Assembly (NCBI GenBank): GCA_900660155.1
Contig: CABFPE010000021.1
Coordinates: 1,850,803 to 1,914,802 of the forward strand
From: Hofstenia miamia
Lineage: Eukaryota > Xenacoelomorpha > Acoela > Hofsteniidae
DNA length: 64,000 bases
Direction: 5' to 3'
The position numbers and the translations under genes are program-made. This document shows, piece by piece, positions 1 to 14,749 of the stretch (positions within the stretch are counted from its first letter, which is position 1; each line of letters begins with the position of its first letter). The notes beneath the pieces were generated by a model. That model did not search any database. It worked only from the letters and a program-made list of their open reading frames with translations, and was not told where the DNA came from.

Positions 1-816
1 CCCCTTAAATTGACTGGAAATGAACGGAAAAGTTTCGTCGAAGATTCTTTGCAAAACCTATTGAAATCAATGCTTCAAGAGACTGATAGCAAAGTTGTCT
101 CAACATCGACAGTGTATACCGAGCACTTTCAAAGGCAGGAATCTGTAATAAAAAACTTGTGAAAAAAGTCTTCCATTTACACAAAAACAGAAAGAAGACC
201 GGGTTAGCTTCTGTCAAACAAGATCGCTGGATAGATTTTTCAGAAATGTTTTCATAACAGATATGTCCTTGTACCAGCTGCATAGAAACAACATTTCTCC
301 TTGGTCTATGACAACCAAAACACCTCTGAAGCTTTCTGCAAAATTTTCCTAAAAAAGCATGTTTTGGGATGCTTTGAGCTTTAAAGGTTTTTCCCTGAAA
401 ATTGTGAAAGAAGGAAGTATTCTAAATAGTCAAAACTAAGTATACTGATATTTTAGTTAAGTTTATCTCATTTGCAGACTGGTGTTATCGCACACTGGAT
501 GTATTCTTCAACATGTTGGGATGACCCCCCCTAATACCTCAACAAATGCCCAGCATTTCTTAAGAGAAAAATTTCTGAAAATTTTGCAGTGGCTTGCAAA
601 ATCGACGGACCTTTTACTTTTAGAAAAATGTTTGGGGATCATGAAGGACGACGTCGAAAAAAAAATCCAACAAATATACAAAAACTGAGGCAGTATTTGC
701 TGGATTCCAAAGAAAAAACTACCCTGAGAATGCAGAAGAATTTGATAGACTCATTTAAGGACAGATTTTTGAAATCTGTTCTTTTGGAACAATGTTGTCT
801 AACTTACTTTACATAA
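1..816 (+). pseudogene. Tc1/mariner transposase relic
   Basis: Read in successive plus-strand frames, this stretch gives a broken DDE transposase of the Tc1/mariner superfamily. Bases 1-165 carry the end of a helix-turn-helix region with STSTVY. A frame change near 160 leads into LVKKVFHLHKNRKKTGLASV, then SLYQLHRNNISPW, then SMFWDALSFKG, which corresponds to the usual MVWGxIS motif. After 477 come SHTGCILQHVGMTPPN, in the place of the QQDNAPxH motif, and LQWLAKSTDLLLLEKCLGIM, the decayed counterpart of WPAxSPDLNPIENxWG. At least three frameshifts and a stop break it, and the catalytic Asp of the second motif is not recognisable. It starts outside the window. Family assignment rests on motif order and is fairly secure; activity is excluded. 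Confidence 0.75.
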
Positions 817-2070
817 ACTTATAGAAAACTTAATTTGCCATCGATTGATATAAATTTTGTTACTGTGCGTGTTTTGTTGCTAAAAGTTTGAAAAAAATTC
901 TGTTTGTCATTTTTTTACAGGAGTTAAAAGTTATTACAAAAGGTGGCTCATTGCGAAGACATTAGCTTAATGAAATCGATTTTTATATCGATAGATTTGA
1001 CTATTTGAGAAATTCATTTTACCAATTGTCATATTTTTGGTAATAGACATAAAATTTTTAGAGAAGTTTAAGTTATTGTCTACATCAAAATATCTAAATT
1101 CTGTGACAGGTACAATGAAGAAAGTAGCAAATTTTAACTTCTTAATATTTAAATTGTTAGGTTTTACTTTTGAAAGCATTCCACAGAATTCGGTTTTTAG
1201 TGGATTAATTGTAAAGCAATGCCTACTAAAACATCTTTTCAAGAGTTGAAGATTAATATTTTTTAAGTTTATCTCATTTGCAGACTGGTGTTATCGCACA
1301 CTGGATGTATTCTTCAACATGTTGGGATGACCCCCCCTAATACCTCAACAAATGCCCAGCATTTCTTAAGAGAAAAATTTCTGAAAATTTTGCAGTGGCT
1401 TGCAAAAGCGACGGACCTTTTACTTTTAGAAAAATGTTTGGGGATCATGAAGGACGACGTCGAAAAAAAAATCCAACAAATATACAAAAACTGAGGCAGT
1501 ATTTGCTGGATTCCAAAGAAAAAACTACCCTGAGAATGCAGAAGAATTTGATAGACTCATTTAAGGACAGATTTTTGAAATCTGTTCTTTTGAAACAATG
1601 TTGTCTAACTTACTTTACATAAACTTATAGAAAACTTAATTTGCCATCGATTGATATAAATTTTGTTACTGTGCGTGTTTTGTTGCTAAAAGATTGAAAA
1701 AATTCTGTTTGTAATTTTTTTTACCGGAGTTAAAATTTATTACAAAAGGTGGCTCATTACGAAGACATTAGCTTAATGAAATCGATTTTTATATCGATAG
1801 ATTTGACTATATGAGAAATTCATTTTACCAATTGTCATATTTTTGGTAATAGACATAAAATTTTTAGAGAAGTTTAAGTTATTGTCTACATCAAAATATC
1901 TAAATTCTGTGACAGGTACAATGAAGAAAGTAGCAAATTTTAACTTCTTAATATTTAAATTGTTAGGTTTTACTTTTGAAAGCATTCCACAGAATTCGGT
2001 TTTTAGTGGATTAATTGTAAAGCAATGCCTACTAAAACATCTTTTCAAGAGTTGAAGATTAATATTTAAA
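459..2070. repeat. Tandem duplication, 806-bp unit, two copies
   Basis: Bases 459-1264 are repeated as 1265-2070 at an offset of 806. The copies differ by scattered substitutions and small indels (for example near 600, 790 and 890), so they are not identical assembly overlaps and no N separates them. Each unit holds the last third of the Tc1/mariner transposase relic followed by about 450 bp of noncoding flank. Both copies share the same reading-frame breaks, so the gene was already dead when it was duplicated. Confidence 0.9.
1284..1622 (+). pseudogene. Second copy of the Tc1/mariner transposase 3' part
   Basis: This is the duplicate of 478-816. It encodes the same C-terminal remnant, with the decayed LLLLEKCLGIMKDDVEKK block and, in the next frame, the LRQYLLDSKEKTTLRMQKN block. 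It differs by a Ser-to-Ala and a Glu-to-Lys change. It lacks the N-terminal half entirely, so it is a fragment, not a gene. Confidence 0.7.
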
Positions 2071-2272
2071 GTGTTTAATATTTTCTCATTATTACATAGT
2101 CATGTGTCATTTGCATATATTGTCCTATACTAGTCATTAGATAAAAGTTAAACCATATAACACCATTGAGTTCAATACGTATGTAATAAAAAGAAGCGGA
2201 CCAAGCAAAGTTCACTGAGACACAAATTGATGTATCAAACTCCAGTTAGAAAAGGTTTTAGTTAGATCTATA

Positions 2273-2458
2273 CTATTGAAATCGAGCCCTGTGTATTATA
2301 ATATGTGGAAAGAGTGAGTCAAAGGTTTTTGAAAGATCTATGCAAGTAACCCCCCTTACGTAGTTATCATTTGCAAAAAATGAGTGCCATAGATCGGTAA
2401 AGTAATGCACCAGAGGTGAAGTAGAATTTTTGGAAACCAATCCAAATTGCGTGTTCAC
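2273..2458 (-). pseudogene. Reverse transcriptase fragment (non-LTR type)
   Basis: The minus strand encodes NTQFGLVSKNST ... LVHYFTDLWHSFF ... GVTCIDLSKTFDS. This matches the part of a non-LTR reverse transcriptase with the QxGF...ST and F-x-D-L-s-K-A-F-D catalytic blocks (here IDLSKTFDS). Only about 60 residues remain, with no flanking domains. It is a relic of the jockey/CR1-like type; the clade cannot be fixed from so little. Confidence 0.6.
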
Positions 2459-3030
2459 AATTATTGAATATTTATATAAGTATAGACTGATTTGTTCTTA
2501 TGGTGGAACACCCCTATTGCTTATAAATGTTCGCTCGTGTGATAATTAGATAGGTCTTGATCTAAGAAAAGTTTTAATATATCATAACATGATCTTGACA
2601 TTGAACTAGATAGAATTTTGCCATTTTTATAAATTGCTATTTTGTGACCTTGATCTTAACTGTGATCTTGTACATAATTATTTTTAGATCCTAGCTTATG
2701 ACCTATGCAATACATCAGGGAACACCATGAAAAAATCTGCCAAATCCGCTGCAAATCTTAAGAGTAATTTTCTTTAAATTTTCAAGTGTATATTTTGGGA
2801 AAATCATTTTTATAAATTGATGTCGACAATTATAAAAAATGCTGGTGGTAACTAAAGATGTCTCTATATTAGACAATTGTGATGTTCTATTCTATATATT
2901 GGGGGAAAATGAAGGAAAATATCAAACAGTACTTTTGCTGTTATGGGATGTTGATAAGCAAAGTTTGCTGACTTTGGCTTGCAAAACTCACCTTTTTTTT
3001 AGCAAATATGATAACTTTTAGTTAATTCAA
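2459..3030. other. Noncoding stretch, nothing recognised
   Basis: AT-rich sequence with short open frames only. I see no domain, inverted repeat or splice-bounded exon. The expected 3' terminal repeat of the neighbouring hAT element is not visible here. Confidence 0.5.
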
Positions 3031-4527
3031 TTAGCGTAAGAAAGGTAGATGCCTATCCAATACATTAATGGCCAAAACTGAATTTAGAATGTTTCTTAAA
3101 ATCTTTGATTTTAGAAAAAGGTGAGGTAATTGAAATTGTGAAAACATTTGTTCACATGTGTATGTGCTACCAAACATCGATGCAATTTCTTTTGCATTGT
3201 TGATCAATCTGGGATAAAGACCACTTTCAAGAAGGTACTTTTTGTAAAAGTCAAGCAGCGATATGTCCTTATGATGAAATTTTGCCTTCAATTGGTCACT
3301 GCTTTGCATTTCAATAAGGTCCATTTGAAATTTTTCGGGAATGGTATTGAAGTCCACATCAAACGGAGTACTGAATAGCCTGAATTTATTTTGTAGAGAA
3401 CGAAGGTCGGAAAAGCGTGAGGAAAATTCAGTAATTAAATTTCGTATCACAGTGACAAATGCAGTATTGCTAGAAGGTTTGCTCTCCTCCAGTGTAGGAA
3501 AGTGAACATAATTTTCTTTGTCCAGTTGACATTCCCAGAGTCGCAGTTTTGTTTCAAATGCGAATATATGCCTCCACATCTCATGTATCAGTTGTTTTTT
3601 CCCTGAAGTTGCAAATTCAGATATGACGTTAAATCGACTAGAAAAGCAAGATTACATACCCATTCTGGATTACGAAATTCTGTGGCGTTAATGTTTTTAT
3701 TTACAAGGAATGCTGCTATTTCATTTCTCAGCTCATACACTCGTGCAATCATAGCTCCTCTAATTAGCCAGCGAACATCGCAGAAATACATGACATCACC
3801 ATATTGATTCTCTGCTTCTAGTAACAGCTGGCGAAACTATCGGTGATTCACTTTGCTACGCAAAATCATATTGACAGCTTTCACCACTGTGTCCATAACA
3901 CTCTTCAAGTTTGTTGTCTTAGCGCACAATGTCTCCTGGTGAATTAAACAGTGTACCTTTGAGATTTTGTCTTTGCGTCCAAGATCTTCCAAGTGTTTTT
4001 GAAGCAGAGCAACGGCACCTTTACTTTTACCAATCATTGCAGGAACTCCATCGGTTGTTACCGAGACCAATTTTGACAGATCGAGGCTCATACTGTTAGT
4101 GCACTGCAACAGTGCCTTCCGAATATCTGCTGCAGTTGTAGTGCCCTTCATAGGAACTAACTCAACGAAATCTTTAAAAATATCAAAATTTGAGCTGACT
4201 CCACGAACGATTAATGCAAGCTGAGCTGTGTCCGTTGTGTCAGTGCTGTCGTCAATAGCAATTGAAAAGTATTGCAAATTTTTTAGACAATCTTGTTGGC
4301 GAGTTTTTACATCCTCTGACATTTCTTCGATTCGTCGGGTGACAGTTCTTGCAGAAAGGCTAACATTGGTGAATAATTTTTTTTCTCTGGACATATGAGT
4401 TCGACAACGGCGATCAAACAGTCTTTCACGAAATCACCATCAGTGAAAGGTTTCATGTTTTTTGCAATTTGGCTACCTCATAGCTTGCCTGGGTGTTTTT
4501 TCTGAATCAGTGTTTTACTTTAGAAAT
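3031..4527 (-). pseudogene. hAT transposase, copy 1 (middle and C-terminal parts)
   Basis: Three minus-strand open blocks follow one another in protein order: 4394-3837, 3791-3588 and 3579-3031. Together they give a hAT-superfamily transposase of the GTF2IRD2/Charlie-like type. Block one includes FSIAIDDSTDTTDTAQLA, with the first RNase H-fold Asp, and CLIHQETLCAK. Block two holds CDVRWLIRG; block three ends with the hAT C-terminal dimerisation helices (GSTYTCEQMFSQF). Stops and frame changes separate the blocks. The N-terminal zinc finger is cut off by the N at 4528. Unlike copy 2 it keeps the roughly 40-residue stretch before the DDST motif, so it is a different genomic copy. Noncoding today. 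Confidence 0.8.
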
Positions 4528-4528
4528 N

Positions 4529-5317
4529 CCTGAAGTTGCAAATTCAATTTGTTCAGATGTGACGTTAAATCGACTAGGAAAGCAAGATTACATACCCATT
4601 CTGGATTACGAAATTCTGTGGCGTTAATGTTTTTATTTTCAAGGAAAGTTGCTATTTTATTTCTCAGCTCATACACTCGTGCAAGCATAGCTTGCTTAGC
4701 CAGCGAACATCGTAGAAATACATGACATCGCCATATTGATAATCGGCTTCTAGTAACAGCTGGCCAAACTGTCGGTGATTCAGTTTGCTACGCAAAATCA
4801 TATTGACAGCTTTCACCACTGTGTCCATAACACTCTTCAAGTATGTTGTCTTAGAGCACAATGCCTCCTGGTGAATTAAACAGTGTACATTTGAGATTTT
4901 GTCTTGGCGCTGAGATCTTCCAATTGTTTTTGAAGCAGAGCAACGGCACCTTTACTTTTACCAATTATTGCAGGAGTTCCGTCGGTTGTTACCAAGACCA
5001 ATTTTGACAGATCGAGGCTCATACTGTTAGTGCACTGCAACAGTGCCTTCAGAATATCTGCTCCTGATGTAGTGCCCTTCATAGGAACTAACTCAACAAA
5101 ATCTTCAAAAATATCAAAATTTGAGCTGACTCCACGAACGAATACCGCAAGCTGAGCTGTGTCCGTTGTGTCAGTGCTCTCGTCAATAATTTTTTTTCTC
5201 TGTACAAATGAGTTCGACAACGGCGATCAAACAGTCTTTCACGAAATCACCATCAGTGAAAGGTTTCATGTTTTTTGCAATTAATTTGTCGACCTCATAG
5301 CTTGCCTGGGTGTTTGT
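4529..5317. repeat. Redundant contig: duplicate of 5730-6518
   Basis: This segment lies between single Ns at 4528 and 5318 and repeats 5730-6518 at an offset of 1201, with the same internal open frames. It holds the middle of hAT copy 2 on the minus strand. The sharp ends at single Ns suggest an overlapping contig placed twice, not a biological duplication. Confidence 0.8.
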
Positions 5318-5318
5318 N

Positions 5319-6800
5319 TTTGCATTGTTGATCAAGCTGGGATAAAGACCACTTTCAAGAAGGTACTTTTTGTAAAAGTCAAGCAGCGATATGTCCTTAT
5401 GATGAAATTTTGCCTTCAATTCGTCACTGCTTTGCATTTCAATAAGGTCCATTTGAAATTTTTCGGGAATGGTATTGAAGTCCACATCAAACGGAGTACT
5501 GAATAGCCTGAATTTATTTTGTAGAGAACGAAGGTCGTAAAAGCGTGAGGAAAATTCAGTAATTTAATTTCGTATCTCAGTGACAAATGCAGTATTGCTA
5601 GAAGGTTTGCTCTCCTCCAGTGTAGAAAAGTGAACATAATTTTCTTTGTCCATTTGACGTTCCCAGAGTCGCAGTTTTATTTCAAATGCGAATATATGCC
5701 TTCACATCTCATGATCAGTTGTTTTTTTTCCTGAAGTTGCAAATTCAATTTGTTCAGATGTGACGTTAAATCGACTAGGAAAGCAAGATTACATACCCAT
5801 TCTGGATTACGAAATTCTGTGGCGTTAATGTTTTTATTTTCAAGGAAAGTTGCTATTTTATTTCTCAGCTCATACACTCGTGCAAGCATAGCTTGCTTAG
5901 CCAGCGAACATCGTAGAAATACATGACATCGCCATATTGATAATCGGCTTCTAGTAACAGCTGGCCAAACTGTCGGTGATTCAGTTTGCTACGCAAAATC
6001 ATATTGACAGCTTTCACCACTGTGTCCATAACACTCTTCAAGTATGTTGTCTTAGAGCACAATGCCTCCTGGTGAATTAAACAGTGTACATTTGAGATTT
6101 TGTCTTGGCGCTGAGATCTTCCAATTGTTTTTGAAGCAGAGCAACGGCACCTTTACTTTTACCAATTATTGCAGGAGTTCCGTCGGTTGTTACCAAGACC
6201 AATTTTGACAGATCGAGGCTCATACTGTTAGTGCACTGCAACAGTGCCTTCAGAATATCTGCTCCTGATGTAGTGCCCTTCATAGGAACTAACTCAACAA
6301 AATCTTCAAAAATATCAAAATTTGAGCTGACTCCACGAACGAATACCGCAAGCTGAGCTGTGTCCGTTGTGTCAGTGCTCTCGTCAATAATTTTTTTTCT
6401 CTGTACAAATGAGTTCGACAACGGCGATCAAACAGTCTTTCACGAAATCACCATCAGTGAAAGGTTTCATGTTTTTTGCAATTAATTTGTCGACCTCATA
6501 GCTTGCCTGGGTGTTTTTTTCTGAATCAGTGTTTTGCTTTTGAAATATACTACACTGATTTTCTAAGCAGAGTTTAAGACGGTTAATTTTGTCTTTTCTC
6601 GTTTGGCCTCTGTACTCCGAAAACTTCGAATGCTTTGTCTCATAATAACGCTTGATATAAACTTCCTTGTTTGCAGCAAAAGACTGATTGCAAATTAAGC
6701 ACGTGGGTTTACCAAAGTGTAATGTGGAGAAGTACTTCTCCGTCCATTCTTCATTAAAACTTTGGTACTCATCACCAACCTTTCGACGTTTTGCTAACAT
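5319..6800 (-). pseudogene. hAT transposase, copy 2 (from start codon)
   Basis: The minus strand begins at ATG 6800 with MLAKRRKVGDEYQSFNEEW, then a BED-like zinc finger (CLICNQSF ... YYETKH). It continues through the N-terminal linker to ELICTEKK, then shifts frame to IIDESTDTTDTAQLA, followed by CSKTTYLKS, FYDVRWLS and the LRNKIATFLENKNINATEF block. Compared with copy 1, about 40 residues before the catalytic DEST/DDST motif are deleted, and several frameshifts follow. The 3' part stops at the N at 5318, where sequence matching the C-terminal block of copy 1 is joined. It belongs to the GTF2IRD2/Charlie-like hAT transposases and is inactive. Confidence 0.8.
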
Positions 6801-7070
6801 CCTAACCTAAATTATAAAAAAGTTTAAGTTAAAATTTAGACTACAAACAATCTCGTACTAGACAGACAGACTAGACTCTAGTCTACAAACAATCTCGTAC
6901 TACTTTTGCACCAGTTTTATGGCGTAACAATACCACAAGTTTTTTCAAACAGTGCTAACACTGCAGTTTGAAACTCAATAAGAAACGGCGGGCCGTATTC
7001 TCGTAAAAACTAATTAATATGTCTCGGGCCGGACGATTTCGCATGGCGGGCCGTAGGTTGCTGACCCGTG
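6801..7070 (-). mobile_element. 5' end and terminal repeat of hAT copy 2
   Basis: Upstream of the hAT start codon, the minus strand starts near 7070 with CACGGGTCAGCAACCTACGG and continues into CCCGCC. This closely follows the CAGGGGTCGGCAACC...GGCCCGC terminus known from hAT-Charlie elements. The 3' terminal repeat was not found within 2.4-3.1 kb, so the element is incomplete or its end is lost at a contig join. Confidence 0.65.
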
Positions 7071-9184
7071 TTTTACAGGATTACTTTCTATATAACGGGT
7101 TTAGCTTGTGAGCTTTAAATGAAAAGGAAGCCAATTGGTTCTAATACATATATTAATCTCGGCGTATTTGGGTCTTCATGTTTGTGGAAGAGGATTTTCT
7201 CTCCTATTTAACTCTGGATTGGATCATGATCATGATATAAAATTAATGTTTTGTACAAATTTTTTTCATGTCAGCACCAATGCTTAGAAATTTTGTGCAA
7301 TCATTAAATTTCAATATTTAGGTATTTTTGAAAGATATTATGTATTGGATATATCATTTGGAATTTTATAGCACTAACAATTACATTAAGTTGTCGCAAA
7401 AATAGAGAGACTATTTGCACATTTTTGAAAAACAATATAAAACAAAAATGAGCAGACATTTAGAGAATTTATATTATGAGGTCATTACCAGCAATGAAAG
7501 TTTCAATAAGAAAGAAACATAACTTTTGAGCAACTATCAAAAGTTTAAGAGAGGAAAGGAAATAATCCCTCTAGGTCAAATAGGGTTGAAAGACTCTAAA
7601 TAAAATTTTGTAAGATTCCTAAGGAAACATACACAGGTGCTACCAAAATCATGTATTTAGCATCGAGGTTTTCTGCTAATGTACTAAACAAATTACGCAA
7701 CAACAAGAAACCAATCTGCTTAAGATAATTTTAGTACTCAAATGCCTTAATTGAGTAGAAAAAAGATTAACTGTTCATTCTCCATGGCATTACCTACAAT
7801 GCAAGTTGCTCATTTTTTTGTAACCACCTGCATACTACTAGCATATCGTCACAATTATAACATATTCGCTGACGCATATTTTTGACTTAATCACAAGTTT
7901 ACTAGAAATAATCTATTTCTTATACCTTTCACATATTGTGTATGCAAAGGAGCATGATGCGTTTTGTTAGTGTAAAATATCCTCAAATGTAGTACATATT
8001 TGCTTAACTGTCTATCTGAATTTAGCAGCATAGCAAAGTGGTGAATGATATTAGAATATGCTGTTCTTAGTTACAATGAAATGAAAAAGGTATTAATATA
8101 ATTTTGCTTTTACAAGATTTTATAGTGACACATTTTTTGTTCATTTTTAACTCACCATATTTTAATTAATTGCATAATATTTAGCAAGCTAACTTAAAGT
8201 TTTCTTTTGAAGACATATACAAAATTCTAGCATAAATCTATAAAAATTTCAAATGTCATCTTTTTTTTGGACGTGCTAAATAAAATGTATAAGAAGAAAC
8301 AACATTATCATAAATTTCCAGTTGAATGCTAGAATTCAATATTGATCGCGTTTTAGGTTTCCAAAAAATGTAACCTAGTGAATTATTTGTTTGTCATTAC
8401 TATAATTCTTCGGTTGGAAGCCCATAAAAAATTTTCTATTGCACTGAGTAACAGTGGGAGAACAAGCAATTCCTCCTTCTCAAGATTACGAAATGGAGAT
8501 AGTAATTTTGCATGAGTAGAACGTATACGGAAATCATTTTCCACAATGAAATTTTTACTGTGGATGTTTTCAAGGGGAGAACAGATCTAATTCAACGGCC
8601 GCCCATCGGCGACGAATCAACTAAAACCAATTAAATACAATAAAAATAAGCACACTTCAATTTAGTACACTAATATATGAAATCTTCACAGCTAGGGTTA
8701 CTCTAGTTTCCAAGAAACTGTAGCAGGAAAGTTGATTTTTCAAAGCTATACTTCTTTATCAAATGTGTGTAGATATCTTTTATCACATGCATATGGCAAA
8801 AACCATCTTTACCTACATTCGTATCTATATTTGATGTTCTCCAGTGAGAAATATTAGAAGGTATCGATTTGCCTTGATAACTCAAAACAGTGTCAAATTA
8901 TTACCTCTAATTTTAACAACAAATTGAAATTCACTATAGTTCTTAGCTTTACGAATAACAAATTTTTTATATTTAAAGATTTTCCCAGAAAATATCGCAT
9001 ACCTCCAAAAGAATTTGGCTGAATTTTAATAAATGTTTTATGTTTGATTTTTCGCAGGCTGCCGAGATTTCGTAGACAATGTTTGGCGGTTCCTCTCTTA
9101 ATTTTGTATTTCAAATTATATCTTGATTTTATTTATAATGTAGCTAACATTATTCTTAAATTATATTCTATAGATCTAGTATTC
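7071..9184. other. Intergenic, no supported gene
   Basis: About 2.1 kb of AT-rich sequence. Two minus-strand open frames (8703-8885 and 8893-9114) are preceded by possible acceptor-like AG sites but show no recognisable domain, and the joins I tried do not keep a convincing frame. I see nothing else. Confidence 0.4.
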
Positions 9185-9650
9185 TTAAGACTTCACAAGT
9201 AGAATCCAATGCTTGGAGGGCTCGTCACTGAAAGAATCCCCTGACCTACAAAGAACGTCAAACAATATGGCAAAACCAGGTTCAGAATTTTGTACTTTGC
9301 CATGGTGGTAACGATCATGAAGTCCTGGCTGTATAATTTGTGGTGGACATACGGGGACAAAGTGGTTCCGATGGGAGCAAGAGTACCACTGGTACTCGAG
9401 ATGCATGCCTGTCATGGGGTAGATATGTCCGGATAACTTTCCTTTCTATGGGATATGTCAATTCGCAGCTTTAGCAATGCTTTGAGTAAGGAAGCATATC
9501 GGCATTACAGCGGTTTCTTTTCAGGAGTAAAAATAATTGGGCCAAAAATTATGCGGGATTGTCTGATAACACTATCATTTGGCAAACGTGCTGGCATCGA
9601 TTCAAATATTTTTTCCAACTTGTGGTTTCAAGGATTCTATTTCTAGACCA
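9185..9650. repeat. Diverged repeat, relative of 22500-22860
   Basis: By eye this segment aligns colinearly with 22500-22860. Shared blocks on the plus strand include ccaatg...ggag.gc..gtcact, acctacaaa.gacgt and ggtggt.acg.tc.tgaag, with ttgtg.tggaca later. Identity is roughly 60 percent with small indels. Neither copy keeps a long shared reading frame, so I cannot name the source. It could be an old transposon or a pseudogene pair. Confidence 0.45.
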
Positions 9651-9955
9651 ATCACATTTCCATTTTCATCTCACAGAAATTTAAATCTAGCTCTCGAAAT
9701 ATATAAATTTGAAGGTTTTTTTCGTGCTATAGACTTGCAAACCATTTATCTAGAAACCTATATTCCATATTAGAATTTCCTACTAATCACCTCAACAAAA
9801 GCTGCTAATACTGCACGTAATGCGTCAATAACAACATGTGTCAATTACGATTTTTTTCGATTAACCAAATTTATAATTGTATATTCTCAACTTAATTTTA
9901 CAAAACAAATAACTAATGTTATTAATAAAATTGCTATTTAAATTAAGGCTCTTAG

Positions 9956-12622
<2,667 letters not shown>

Positions 12623-13170
12623 GGCCGCGCGCAAACGATACAACTTTTAAAGCCGCGATTTCTCAAGTAGTTAAAAATGTAAACAAATTAAGTAAATCAT
12701 TTGCGCACAAATGAAGCAATCTTTGGTTTCAACTTCTCACTTTATTATAGCATGCAAACTCAAGTGACGTCACTGCTAAGTGCCATTATTGTTATTAATC
12801 AAAATAAAAACACTATTTCAAGGCGAAAATAGAGAATTAATATCTAAATATTGTTTAAATAATTGCATTTAAATGATGCTATATATTTATTATAATTGTG
12901 AAATTACAAACTGCTATATTTTCCAGTGACTATAAAAAATTTGTGTATTACCACTAGAAGGATGGAGAGCGGTAATTTTGATCAAAAGTGGGTATTTCCC
13001 ACTTTGTTGGTACATGTTTTGTAGGTAGAGCGCAAACGCTACAACTTTCGTTTCGAAACCAATTATAGCAAGCAATGTGATAGGATAATTTTGAAATAAT
13101 TTGAATTCCACCATTGGAATTCTTATCTTAATTGATTTAGCAACAAAAGTTGTATTGTTTGCGCGCGGCC
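12623..13170. mobile_element. MITE with GGCCGCGCGCAAACG termini
   Basis: The left end is GGCCGCGCGCAAACGATACA and the right end is its near-perfect inverse (tgtattgtttgcgcgcggcc), about 27 bp in all. Both are bordered by TA, consistent with a TA target duplication as in Tc1/mariner-type elements. The 548-bp interior is noncoding and holds a further related subterminal motif (gagcgcaaacgctacaactt) near 13029, so it may be two nested copies. It is non-autonomous. Confidence 0.75.
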
Positions 13171-13429
13171 TATATACCTCATACACTACGACTTTTAATG
13201 TTTCTCTGCAGCCAGTAAAAAAAGCATACAGTGTTCAGTAAGTGCAATGCACAATTTTTTGTGTCGTGTTCTACTTGAAGGCCGAAGCGCTCAATTCGAC
13301 CATGAATAACACGTTTTACCATTTATTTGTCAAGATTCACACAATTTATTCTGTTTTGTAAGCCTGTGTCTATGCATTTAAATTGGTGTAATGAGTAGTA
13401 AAGGGGACTCGTAGGAGAGCCCGCAAAAA

Positions 13430-13488
13430 CACCTCTGATTGGTCGAGAGCTGATGACGTCACACGTCACGTGACAGATCGTGAATATT
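13430..13488. repeat. Left arm of 59-bp inverted repeat around gap
   Basis: This arm contains CCTCTGATTGG, TGATGACGTCACACGTCACG and TGACAG, ending in CGTGAATAT. It is the reverse complement of 14750-14808 with about three mismatches. ATTGG is an inverted CCAAT box, TGACGTCA a full CRE site and CACGTGAC contains an E-box. The pair probably marks the terminal or subterminal repeats of a DNA element whose body lies in the gap. Confidence 0.8.
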
Positions 13489-13681
13489 TTTTTGTTGAAA
13501 TTGCTTTTTCAATTTCATCAAAAAAATTTTTTGTGAGAGGTTCCTTTGGAATCTCTCATCAAAAAAGTGTTCGCCACATTTGTTAAGATTGATTGACAGG
13601 TGCTAATTGATGAGTCATAACCTAATGTTAATTCATGAATAATATGAGAGGGGGGTGTGGTTACAGAGTGCAGTTATTTAC

Positions 13682-14681
13682 NNNNNNNNNNNNNNNNNNN
13701 NNNNNNNNNNNNNNNNNNNNNNNNNNNNNNNNNNNNNNNNNNNNNNNNNNNNNNNNNNNNNNNNNNNNNNNNNNNNNNNNNNNNNNNNNNNNNNNNNNNN
13801 NNNNNNNNNNNNNNNNNNNNNNNNNNNNNNNNNNNNNNNNNNNNNNNNNNNNNNNNNNNNNNNNNNNNNNNNNNNNNNNNNNNNNNNNNNNNNNNNNNNN
13901 NNNNNNNNNNNNNNNNNNNNNNNNNNNNNNNNNNNNNNNNNNNNNNNNNNNNNNNNNNNNNNNNNNNNNNNNNNNNNNNNNNNNNNNNNNNNNNNNNNNN
14001 NNNNNNNNNNNNNNNNNNNNNNNNNNNNNNNNNNNNNNNNNNNNNNNNNNNNNNNNNNNNNNNNNNNNNNNNNNNNNNNNNNNNNNNNNNNNNNNNNNNN
14101 NNNNNNNNNNNNNNNNNNNNNNNNNNNNNNNNNNNNNNNNNNNNNNNNNNNNNNNNNNNNNNNNNNNNNNNNNNNNNNNNNNNNNNNNNNNNNNNNNNNN
14201 NNNNNNNNNNNNNNNNNNNNNNNNNNNNNNNNNNNNNNNNNNNNNNNNNNNNNNNNNNNNNNNNNNNNNNNNNNNNNNNNNNNNNNNNNNNNNNNNNNNN
14301 NNNNNNNNNNNNNNNNNNNNNNNNNNNNNNNNNNNNNNNNNNNNNNNNNNNNNNNNNNNNNNNNNNNNNNNNNNNNNNNNNNNNNNNNNNNNNNNNNNNN
14401 NNNNNNNNNNNNNNNNNNNNNNNNNNNNNNNNNNNNNNNNNNNNNNNNNNNNNNNNNNNNNNNNNNNNNNNNNNNNNNNNNNNNNNNNNNNNNNNNNNNN
14501 NNNNNNNNNNNNNNNNNNNNNNNNNNNNNNNNNNNNNNNNNNNNNNNNNNNNNNNNNNNNNNNNNNNNNNNNNNNNNNNNNNNNNNNNNNNNNNNNNNNN
14601 NNNNNNNNNNNNNNNNNNNNNNNNNNNNNNNNNNNNNNNNNNNNNNNNNNNNNNNNNNNNNNNNNNNNNNNNNNNNNNNNN
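13682..14681. other. Assembly gap, 1000 N
   Basis: Exactly 1000 N, probably a placeholder of unknown true length. It interrupts a sequence bounded by a 59-bp inverted repeat. Confidence 1.
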
Positions 14682-14749
14682 GATTCACTAATTATCATTT
14701 GCAAACACCCCTCGATATCTGTGAGTCAGCACTTAAACCATCCTCGTCC

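Noticed and set aside
8703-9114. Two minus-strand open frames that might be exons of one gene
   Set aside because: Splice joins that keep the longer frames need weak acceptors, and no family is recognised.
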